Below, in pieces: positions 7,544-13,250 of a DNA stretch of 13,625 nucleotides. Made by a program: the position numbers and the translations under genes. The stretch spans positions 1 through 13,625 of the forward strand of contig CAYJLO010000077.1 in NCBI GenBank assembly GCA_964370835.1. Direction: 5' to 3'. Every line of letters starts with the position of its first letter. The stretch's first letter is position 1. The notes beneath the pieces were generated by a model, which did not search any database, was not told the origin of the DNA, and was given only the letters and a program-made list of their open reading frames with translations. Source of the DNA: CAYJAD01 sp964370835. Its GTDB lineage: Bacteria; Desulfobacterota; Desulfovibrionia; Desulfovibrionales; Desulfovibrionaceae.

Positions 7544-9484
7544 ATGACACCCATTATTGACGCACAAAATCTCTATAAATGTTACCCTGGCTTTCCACCG
7601 GTTTTACGCGGTGTTGATATTTCTGTTTTACCCGGAGAAATGGTGGCCATCATGGGCCCCTCTGGTTGTGGTAAATCCACCATGTTACACGTTCTTGGTA
7701 TGTTGCATGCTCCAGACAGCGGCACTTTACGCATACTTGACACCGATGCCCTTACTCTCAATAGAGAAGAGACAGCCTCTTTTCGCCGAGGCAATATGGG
7801 CTTTGTGATGCAAAGCAGTAATCTCTTTGACCACTCCACTGTGTTTGAAAATGTTGAATTTCCCCTCATTTATGAAAGCGTTCCCCCAGAAGAGCGTTGG
7901 GACCGCGTTGTACGCGCTTTGGAGCTGGTACGCCTCTCACATCGCATAAGCTACAGAAGTAATAGACTTTCTGGTGGTGAGCAACAACGCGTTGCCATTG
8001 CTAGAGCCATGGTAAACAGCCCTAAAATTCTTTTGGCAGACGAACCCACAGGAGCCTTGGACTCACGCACCTCTAAAGTAGTTATGGAAAACTTTTGCAC
8101 CCTGGCCCATGAAGGACGTATAGCCATGGTCATAGTTACCCACGATCCAGGTGTGGCGGACTATTGTGACTCTGTCTACACCTTAGAAGATGGCATATTG
8201 GTGTGCCAGCGTAAAAGTCCCGTACCAGAAGCCAGCGGTCAAAATTCTCTTTTGCATACGGCAGAAAAACGCATCAACGGAATCTGCATTGTAGATAATT
8301 TTCCTCAAACCTATGGCACAGCGCAAACTCAAAGCGTACTCAACTTACACGAAGCGCAGCTATTAACGCGTTTATATTCTTTACAAGGCACAGGCCTTTC
8401 AGCTCTTGTGGGGGGCGATTATACCCTGCCTGTACCCACAAAAAGACAAAGTAAACTAAGCACAGCCTTACATCTGCTTAAATTGCTCACCAAAAGCCAT
8501 GATAATGCGCAGGTGCCACGCACATATTGGAAAAGTATGCCCCGCGCACAAAGATTTGGACTACGCAAACGCTGGCGCAACCTTAAACACTTTGCCAAAG
8601 CTGTACATATGACCAAATGGTGTCAAGAGGATAAAGCTGAACACATTCATGCCATTGATGCCCATAGCACCGCAACGGCAGCTTGGGTAACCGCCGGCAT
8701 ACAGAACATTCCTTTTTCTTTTACTTTGCACAGCAAAGATCTAAAAGACATCTCCTTTGTGGCCACAAAAGCTTTACACGCCACTTTTGTACGCTGTGAC
8801 TCTCAATATACCAAGAAAAAGCTTTTGGAGGCATGCCGTGCTCTGGATGCTTCTTTCCCAGAAGAGAAACTCGTGTGTGCGTATGATAGTCCCGGCATCT
8901 GGCCTAGCGCAGATGATATGAATATTCCCTCTGCCCAGCGTCACGGACATATAAACATATTAGCTGCAGGACATATTACAGCGCAAAAAGGACTCAAAAC
9001 ACTTCTTAAAGCATGTCAAAAATTAAAAAAAGCTGGCATTCCTTTTGAACTTTCTATAGTAGGAAATGGCCCTAGCATCACCATGTTACGCTGGTTAGCC
9101 ATGCGCCTTGGTCTACGTAAACAGCTAAAGTTTTTAGGCCATATTCCTCATGAACATATGCCAGAACTTTTACGTAAAATGCACGTATATGTGGACAGCT
9201 CCCAACAAAATAACATTGCTGCTGGACTCATGGAAGCCATGGTATTTGGGGTTCCTATTATAGCCAGCAACACCATTACACATATGGAAGTATTGGAGCA
9301 TGAAAAAAATGCTCTTCTCTTCCCTGAAAGAGATGTGGAAGGGCTTAGCCACGCTTTAGAGCGTCTTGCACGTTTTCCTGAAGAGGCGCATACTTTGAGT
9401 CAAAGTGCGCGAAAAGATGCTTTAGAGCGTTTCTCTGCCAAGACACAAAGTGAAACCATGGCACAGTATATTTTACAACGCTAA
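7544..9484 (+). CDS. Fusion of MacB-type ABC ATPase and GT4 glycosyltransferase
   Basis: One uninterrupted 646-residue reading frame. Residues 1-222 are a complete ABC ATPase of the MacB/LolD class: Walker A GPSGCGKST (38-46), Q-loop Q90, signature LSGGEQQ (142-148), Walker B ILLADE (162-167) and H-loop H200. Residues from about 243 to the end form a full GT4-like glycosyltransferase. Its N-terminal half includes GICIVDNFPQTYG and HIHAIDAHSTATAAW with FSFTLHSKDL. Its C-terminal half includes ILAAGHITAQKGL with donor-phosphate lysine K482, LSIVGNGP and LMEAMVFGVPIIAS. Two usual GT4 residues differ: the Arg of GR is H477, and the first Glu of E-x7-E is N556 (second Glu E564). The frame opens at 7460 inside the permease gene, but ATG 7544 is chosen because it gives the standard ABC N-terminus 7 bases after the permease stop. 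Gene fusion normally implies physical and functional coupling. Confidence 0.9.
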   Translation: MTPIIDAQNLYKCYPGFPPVLRGVDISVLPGEMVAIMGPSGCGKSTMLHVLGMLHAPDSGTLRILDTDALTLNREETASFRRGNMGFVMQSSNLFDHSTVFENVEFPLIYESVPPEERWDRVVRALELVRLSHRISYRSNRLSGGEQQRVAIARAMVNSPKILLADEPTGALDSRTSKVVMENFCTLAHEGRIAMVIVTHDPGVADYCDSVYTLEDGILVCQRKSPVPEASGQNSLLHTAEKRINGICIVDNFPQTYGTAQTQSVLNLHEAQLLTRLYSLQGTGLSALVGGDYTLPVPTKRQSKLSTALHLLKLLTKSHDNAQVPRTYWKSMPRAQRFGLRKRWRNLKHFAKAVHMTKWCQEDKAEHIHAIDAHSTATAAWVTAGIQNIPFSFTLHSKDLKDISFVATKALHATFVRCDSQYTKKKLLEACRALDASFPEEKLVCAYDSPGIWPSADDMNIPSAQRHGHINILAAGHITAQKGLKTLLKACQKLKKAGIPFELSIVGNGPSITMLRWLAMRLGLRKQLKFLGHIPHEHMPELLRKMHVYVDSSQQNNIAAGLMEAMVFGVPIIASNTITHMEVLEHEKNALLFPERDVEGLSHALERLARFPEEAHTLSQSARKDALERFSAKTQSETMAQYILQR

Positions 9485-9618
9485 CGTAACAGCTTGATAA
9501 GAGATTTTTCATATATACATCTTTTGCCAAAGTTTATCTTACAAATCAGACTTCAACACAGCACAAGCACATTGATAACACGCTAATATATTTAAATAAA
9601 AAAAATATAAAAAAACAC

Positions 9619-9647
9619 TTGACCAAAAGGGCTTTTTTCCGTAGTTT
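9619..9647 (+). promoter_or_regulatory. Promoter of first tRNA-Arg
   Basis: TTGACC (9619-9624), a 17-base spacer, then TAGTTT (9642-9647). Transcription would start near 9653-9655, a few bases before the mature tRNA at 9661. The same arrangement is repeated 246 bases downstream with TAGCTT as the -10. Confidence 0.6.
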
Positions 9648-9660
9648 CCCTTTTGTCGAC

Positions 9661-9737
9661 GGGGCTGTAGCTCAGCTGGATAGAGCACCACGCTACGAAC
9701 GTGTAGGTCAGGAGTTCGAATCTCTTCAGCCCCGCCA
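9661..9737 (+). tRNA. tRNA-Arg (anticodon ACG), copy 1
   Basis: A 77-base tRNA with a perfect 7-bp acceptor stem (GGGGCTG/CAGCCCC), discriminator G and encoded CCA. The D arm is GCTC/GAGC. The anticodon loop CTACGAA places ACG at 9695-9697, reading CGU/CGC/CGA arginine codons after A34 is deaminated to inosine. The T arm contains the TTCGAAT loop. The 27-43 pair at the top of the anticodon stem is a C/T mismatch. It has its own promoter and terminator. Confidence 0.95.
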
Positions 9738-9738
9738 C

Positions 9739-9773
9739 AAAAAAAGCTTTGTACTTAGTACGAAGCTTTTTTT
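9739..9773 (+). terminator. Terminator of first tRNA-Arg
   Basis: A 16-pair stem AAAAAAAGCTTTGTAC (9739-9754) with GTACGAAGCTTTTTTT (9758-9773), loop TTA, with one T-G wobble. It starts one base after the encoded CCA. The T run forms the 3' arm itself. Confidence 0.85.
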
Positions 9774-9864
9774 GTATCCACATCTTACTCCCTCTCCTAT
9801 CATACCCCTTCTCAGCAAGAAAAAGTTGCTCTCATAAAAAAATATAAAATTGTAAAAAAAAAGC

Positions 9865-9893
9865 TTGACCAAATGAGCTTTTTTCCGTAGCTT
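9865..9893 (+). promoter_or_regulatory. Promoter of second tRNA-Arg
   Basis: TTGACC (9865-9870), 17-base spacer, TAGCTT (9888-9893). It is the duplicate of the promoter at 9619-9647 with one change in the -10 and two in the spacer. Confidence 0.6.
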
Positions 9894-9906
9894 CCCTTTT
9901 GTCGAC

Positions 9907-9983
9907 GGGGCTGTAGCTCAGCTGGATAGAGCACCACGCTACGAACGTGTAGGTCAGGAGTTCGAATCTCTTCAGCCCCGCCA
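9907..9983 (+). tRNA. tRNA-Arg (anticodon ACG), copy 2
   Basis: Identical over all 77 bases to the copy at 9661-9737, including the encoded CCA and the anticodon ACG at 9941-9943. It carries its own promoter and terminator rather than sharing a transcript with the first copy. Confidence 0.95.
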
Positions 9984-9984
9984 C

Positions 9985-10019
9985 AAAAAAAGCTTTGTAC
10001 TTAGTACAAAGCTTTTTTT
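9985..10019. terminator. Shared bidirectional terminator between tRNA-Arg 2 and the RTX gene
   Basis: A perfect 16-bp stem, AAAAAAAGCTTTGTAC (9985-10000) with GTACAAAGCTTTTTTT (10004-10019), loop TTA. It begins one base after the second tRNA and ends 21 bases before the stop codon of the convergent RTX gene. Because A and T tracts flank both sides, it can stop transcription from both directions. Confidence 0.8.
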
Positions 10020-10040
10020 GTTAGCAATACTTATATCAGC

Positions 10041-12281
10041 TTATATAACGCCACTTTCAATTTTAGTCGCCTCCACAAGAATGGTCACATCATTGTCGGC
10101 ATTATTAAATTCCATAAATTCTCTACCACCAATGGTTTGCTTTGCGCCTTGCGACCAATCATCGTTAGGAATGACCACTTCATCTTTGTCATTCTTGGTT
10201 AAGCCAATTTCTTGGAGAATGGCTTCAGTACTCTGGCCTTCAACGCCTTCACCAAAAACAAGCATTTCCATACCTGTAATATCACCTGAGTCCATTTTAT
10301 CAAATACTGCTTGCTTATCGCCGTGACTGCTTAAGAGAATATCTAAATTTAAATCTCCTCCCTGACCGTCACTCTCAGTACCGCCCGACACAAAAACATC
10401 ATTGGCATCAAAAGTAATAACATCATTGCCTAGGCCGCCATCAAGACGATCAGCACCGTCACCACCCACAAGAAGGTCGTCACCTAAACCACCGGAAAGC
10501 AAATCATCCCCGGCTCCACCATACAAGCCATCGTTACCTTCATTACCATTTAAGATATCATTTCCGCCAAGGCCCATGAGTATTTCATCTGAAATACCAC
10601 CATCTATGGTATTATCAATGGAATCCCCTGTAAGAGTATTATCAGCATGAGCAGGGGTAATATTTATATCTACCGAAGCTGTACTCCCATTACTATCCAC
10701 ACCGCCAATGCTTAGAGTAATTTCTTCGCTAAAGGACTCATGCTGCACCATGGTCCATTCACCGCTATCAGAATCCAACGTGAAGGTAAATTGCGGTACA
10801 CCGCCAATTTCTCCCACAAGAGTATTGGTAGCTGCATCCAAATGCAAAACCACATCTTGTCCATTGATATTTAAACTCGTTTCCGTATCCACAATGCCAT
10901 CGGCACCGATACTCACTTTGCTACCAGCCATGGAGAGTCCATCAAAGTAAAACTGTTCAAAGCCGTCCATGGCTGTGGCACTAACTTGACCAGAAGCTTC
11001 TGCCACATCGTGAGGTGGAGCCAAAAAAGTCAAGTTTCTAACAAAAAAATCACTATTATTATCTAAGTGCCAATTACTTGTGGCACTTCTACCAGCCCCA
11101 TTGTCCACAGCGGAAATTACAATACAATCAAAACTCACATTGGGGTTTTCCACAAGAGCGTACCCATTTGCACTACCTGAAACGGTTATGGACGTTTGTA
11201 ACACACCATTGAGGTAAAATTGCACCAATGCCTCTTCATCAACATCGTCATGACCTCTTGCCGTAGAGTACAAGTTATCGAGCTCTATGTTTACGCCATA
11301 CGCCACTTCACCCGGAGGCAAATCAAAAATAATGGCCTCAGAAAATTCTGATCCGTCATCTTTATGCTCATAGCCAAGCTCACTCCAGCTTTCATCACCA
11401 CCGGCAACTCCAATGCCGCCACCATCTTTTTCGGCGCCATTCCAACTAGTACGCTGATGCACATCTAACGAATAGCTTTGTCCAGGGCGTGTATCAGAAA
11501 CATCTCTTTCAAAAGAAAGGTATGGATTTTCAACCTCAACACCACCCACGTCCTTATACATGAGTTTGCCACCTTTAATGCTAATACCACCCATCTTAGA
11601 CGTATCATCTAAATCACTATTGGTTTTGTCCCCCTGCCAAGTGGCACCGGAAAAATCCAACTCACCAGTATAAAACGGTGGTTCAATGGGAGTAACAGTG
11701 ACACTTTCTGCCTGTCCGTCAAGGATAACATCATGGTCCGTGGGAGGGGTAACATCAGGTGTGCTTGTACTACCATGGCCTGCACCTTCTTGAGCATCAG
11801 AAGGAGTAAAATCAGATGTGTTTACATTATCATCTTGCGTATCAGCAGTGGCAACGCCACGTGGAATATTTAATGGCTGATTTTGACCTAAAGAATCACT
11901 ATCTGAGTCTACCCCCTCCATGCGCCCTACACCATCTAATAAAGAACCTGCCTCAAAATCAACACTACTTCCGCTCCCCATGGCGACAGACATATTACCA
12001 GCAGCAGGCATGAGCTCTTCACTCAAAGCAGCAAAAAAATCATTGCCAGAAATAGTTATATTATTAACTACAATTTCAGGCATATTTTCACTGGTATACG
12101 TTTCGTAAAAACCAGCAAGCTCTATGCGCGAACCATCCTCAAAAGAAATAACAAGCGCATCATCTTGGCGATTAAGCGAAGCATCCTGGGGATCAAATTC
12201 AAAAACCAAGCGATTAGTGGACTGTGGAGTTAAAGTCGCCACGTGCTGACTTGCAGGCTTTTGCAAAAAAAGATCAGACAT
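10041..12281 (-). CDS. RTX-type secreted adhesin with LapA-like N-terminal retention module
   Basis: A 746-residue acidic protein with no Sec signal peptide, expected to leave by type I secretion through a C-terminal signal. Residues 15-90 (FEFDPQDASLNRQDDALVIS, SFEDGSRIELAGFYETY) form a small beta-rich module common at the N-terminus of type I adhesins. ELMPAAGN at 89-96 contains PAAG (92-95), fitting the [TAP]AA[GV] motif cut by LapG periplasmic proteases. Residues 105-200 are a D/T/P-rich linker, 204-423 an unrecognised Trp/Gly-rich globular domain, and 425-545 a cadherin/VCBS-like beta domain. Residues 569-620 hold about six GGxGxDxLx calcium-binding nonapeptides. The last 120 residues hold the secretion region. 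The start at 12281 is supported by AAAGGA 7 bases upstream. No HlyB/HlyD/TolC-type genes are nearby, so it is an orphan substrate here. At 746 residues it is small for a LapA-type adhesin. Confidence 0.85.
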   Translation of the reverse strand: MSDLFLQKPASQHVATLTPQSTNRLVFEFDPQDASLNRQDDALVISFEDGSRIELAGFYETYTSENMPEIVVNNITISGNDFFAALSEELMPAAGNMSVAMGSGSSVDFEAGSLLDGVGRMEGVDSDSDSLGQNQPLNIPRGVATADTQDDNVNTSDFTPSDAQEGAGHGSTSTPDVTPPTDHDVILDGQAESVTVTPIEPPFYTGELDFSGATWQGDKTNSDLDDTSKMGGISIKGGKLMYKDVGGVEVENPYLSFERDVSDTRPGQSYSLDVHQRTSWNGAEKDGGGIGVAGGDESWSELGYEHKDDGSEFSEAIIFDLPPGEVAYGVNIELDNLYSTARGHDDVDEEALVQFYLNGVLQTSITVSGSANGYALVENPNVSFDCIVISAVDNGAGRSATSNWHLDNNSDFFVRNLTFLAPPHDVAEASGQVSATAMDGFEQFYFDGLSMAGSKVSIGADGIVDTETSLNINGQDVVLHLDAATNTLVGEIGGVPQFTFTLDSDSGEWTMVQHESFSEEITLSIGGVDSNGSTASVDINITPAHADNTLTGDSIDNTIDGGISDEILMGLGGNDILNGNEGNDGLYGGAGDDLLSGGLGDDLLVGGDGADRLDGGLGNDVITFDANDVFVSGGTESDGQGGDLNLDILLSSHGDKQAVFDKMDSGDITGMEMLVFGEGVEGQSTEAILQEIGLTKNDKDEVVIPNDDWSQGAKQTIGGREFMEFNNADNDVTILVEATKIESGVI
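10422..10577 (-). repeat. RTX calcium-binding nonapeptide repeat block
   Basis: Encodes residues 569-620 of the adhesin: consecutive units such as GGNDILNGN, EGNDGLYGG, AGDDLLSGG, LGDDLLVGG, DGADRLDGG and LGNDVI. These fold as a calcium-filled beta-roll outside the cell in known RTX proteins. The DNA repeat is diverged, so protein-level selection rather than recent duplication explains it. Confidence 0.85.
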
Positions 12282-12371
12282 AAGAAAATCCTTTGAAATA
12301 AAATTTAAAAACTATTGTTCTGTCGCAACAAAAGAAACAACAAAACAAGTAGTAAAAACAGAAAAACTTCT

Positions 12372-12400
12372 AATATATAAAGGGAAAATAAAGGTGCCAC
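12372..12400 (-). promoter_or_regulatory. Possible promoter of the RTX adhesin gene
   Basis: Read on the minus strand, GTGGCA (12400-12395), a 17-base spacer and TATATT (12377-12372). The -10 is good and the -35 matches consensus at four of six positions. The leader would be about 85 bases. A GG-N10-GC sigma-54 arrangement was looked for here and is not present. Confidence 0.4.
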
Positions 12401-12426
12401 AGGATATTCTAGCATCCAAAAGCAAC

Positions 12427-12481
12427 GAGGAAGAAATCCTCAAGTCATAATGACTCAAAACTTTTTAGACAAAAAAGTTTT
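12427..12481. promoter_or_regulatory. Cluster of three inverted repeats upstream of the RTX promoter
   Basis: Within 55 bases lie GAGGA-AGAAA-TCCTC (12427-12441), AGTCAT-A-ATGACT (12443-12455) and AAAACTTTTT-AGACA-AAAAAGTTTT (12457-12481). They sit roughly 60 to 115 bases upstream of the inferred RTX transcription start. The central near-palindrome has the size of a dimeric regulator site. The last could be a hairpin without GC content. Function is not shown by the sequence. The rest of 12482-12625 is AT-rich with nothing recognisable. Confidence 0.4.
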
Positions 12482-12625
12482 CAATAACGGCTTGTTCCAT
12501 AAATAAAAATACAACAAAGCACATGTACAAAGTACATATACCTCTACTATTGCCATTTGCCAATTTAGTCAAGAAAAGTTTTGAAAGTTATAAATTCACA
12601 GCAAACAAACTTAAAATAATAAAGC

Positions 12626-12674
12626 AAAAAACCCTCGAAACCCGCTCACATGAAAGGGAGCAAGGAGCTCAAGA
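12626..12674 (-). terminator. Probable final terminator of the rRNA operon
   Basis: On the minus strand, after the last 5S-like copy, CTCCTTGCTC is followed by partly complementary GAGCGGGTTTCGAGGG and then six T (12631-12626). It occupies the place that hairpins at 13015-13047 and 13211-13241 hold behind the other two 5S copies and shares CCCTCG and GCAAGG with them, but the stem is imperfect. It reads as a diverged member of the same terminator family. Confidence 0.45.
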
Positions 12675-12679
12675 AAAAT

Positions 12680-13006
12680 TTGGCGGCGGCCTACTCGATC
12701 ACTTCCGTTCACTGCGGCGATTTAAGGACTGCAGTATCTTTTTTGGCTTTGTAGTGCAGTAGATACAAGGAAAGCAAGCTTTTTGCGACAGGAGACCGAC
12801 CCAACGGGCGCCAAAGGCGTTTGCGTTTACGAGGTACGAGCAACTACGCAAATCGAGAGCAACGCGGACAAGGACGTCCGTGACTCGAGCATAAAACGCC
12901 GTATGACGCAGTAGATACTGTGCTACAAAGCCAAAAATCGGCGATGAAGTGCTTAACTGCGCCAAGTTCGGAATGGAATCAGGTGTATCCACTTCTCTAA
13001 ACCACA
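12680..13006 (-). pseudogene. Interrupted 5S rRNA copy (third in the array)
   Basis: The 5' part (13006-12937, about 70 bases) matches the intact 5S at 13251-13362, with a changed first stem strand, two extra bases near 12960 and scattered substitutions. The 3' part (12738-12680, 59 bases) begins GATACTGCAGTC and ends with the same GTAGGCCGCCGCCAA as the intact copy, but has about 18 extra bases in the third arm. Between the two halves lies an insert of about 198 bases; removing it restores the 5S order exactly (GCCGAT joined to GATACTGC). The terminal stem is damaged on the 5' side. It is probably a pseudogene, although excision of the insert from RNA cannot be excluded. Confidence 0.75.
12739..12936. 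mobile_element. Structured insert of about 198 bp with inverted ends inside a 5S copy
   Basis: The ends are inverted copies: TTTTTGGCTTTGTAG on the left (12740-12754) and its perfect complement CTACAAAGCCAAAAA on the right (12923-12937). Similarity continues inward with two mismatches to CAGTA. A direct copy of GCAGTAGATAC also occurs at each end (12756-12766, 12908-12918). The interior is richer in G+C than the flanks and has further complementary pieces (GGCGTTT/AAACGCC, GGACGTCC). No transposase is encoded. The exact edges shift by one to three bases because T/A runs and ATC repeats flank the site, so no target duplication can be assigned. A small non-autonomous element or an rRNA intervening sequence are both possible. 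Confidence 0.6.
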
Positions 13007-13014
13007 AAATAGCA

Positions 13015-13047
13015 AAAAGCCCTCGCGCTTAAGCAGCAAGGGCTTTT
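13015..13047 (-). terminator. Terminator hairpin behind the second 5S-like module
   Basis: A 9-bp stem AAAAGCCCT (13015-13023) with AGGGCTTTT (13039-13047) around the 15-base loop CGCGCTTAAGCAGCA, which itself contains the palindrome GCTTAAGC. On the minus strand the 3' arm ends in a T run. It is paired in sequence with the hairpin at 13211-13241. Confidence 0.7.
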
Positions 13048-13054
13048 GAAAAAT

Positions 13055-13188
13055 TTGGCGGCGGCCTACTTGATTACCATCGCTCATGCGGCGGTAAACA
13101 TATGTGTGGAAGTAAATTCCCCACATCCGTCTTTTCGCTACAGCGCACCACCGTGCGTGCCTCCGGCGGTTTAAGGTGGAAAAGTAGG
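13055..13188 (-). pseudogene. 5S-like remnant (second in the array), only the 3' end conserved
   Basis: The end at 13055-13071 repeats the 3' end of the intact 5S (AGTAGGCCGCCGCCAA). The next 30 bases, to about 13100, are a diverged version of the extra arm seen in the interrupted copy (both contain GATnAC and TGCGGCG in plus orientation). Beyond that no 5S 5' half is recognisable. The block is framed by CCTACTT (13065-13071) and its complement AAGTAGG (13182-13188), and contains local hairpins near 13102-13126 (ATGTG-GGAA/TTCC-CACAT) and 13142-13156. It may be another replaced or inserted segment, or an unrelated structured RNA ending in 5S sequence. Confidence 0.55.
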
Positions 13189-13202
13189 TTCAATTGACTA
13201 GA

Positions 13203-13241
13203 TAAAAGAAGAGACCCTCGCGCTTAAGCAGCAAGGGTCTC
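13203..13241 (-). terminator. Terminator behind the intact 5S rRNA
   Basis: On the minus strand GAGACCCT (13241-13234) pairs with AGGGTCTC (13218-13211) around the same 15-base loop as the hairpin at 13015-13047, followed by TTCTTTT (13210-13204). It lies 10 bases after the 5S 3' end. Confidence 0.8.
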
Positions 13242-13250
13242 AAGAAAAAT

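Larger units (their letters stand above)
9619..10019 (+). repeat. Tandem duplication of a whole tRNA-Arg transcription unit
   Basis: The 155-base segment 9619-9773 (promoter, tRNA, terminator) recurs at 9865-10019, offset 246. By direct comparison I count four differences, all outside the tRNA: 9628 A to T, 9630 G to A, one T to C in the -10 and one G to A in the terminator stem. The 91 bases between the units are AT-rich and not clearly duplicated apart from short A/T tracts. Confidence 0.9.

Noticed and set aside
6349..9484. Complete MacAB-type drug efflux operon
   Set aside because: No membrane-fusion adaptor or outer-membrane channel gene is present and the ATPase is fused to a glycosyltransferase, so calling it MacAB would over-interpret.
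9619..9837. Forward frame of 72 residues containing AVAQLDRAPRYERVGQEFES
   Set aside because: This is the well-known false translation of a tRNA gene; it reads straight through tRNA-Arg copy 1.
10422..10577. Possible DNA tandem repeat or CRISPR-like array
   Set aside because: The periodicity is protein-level RTX nonapeptides; there are no constant repeats with unique spacers, and no CRISPR was seen anywhere in the window.
12380..12402. Sigma-54 promoter (TGGCAC element) upstream of the RTX gene
   Set aside because: The -24-like TGGCAC is present but the required GC at the -12 position is absent.
12699..13007. Minus-strand frame of 102 residues through the interrupted 5S copy
   Set aside because: It begins and ends in 5S rRNA sequence and crosses the structured insert; there is no ribosome site, so coding is unlikely.
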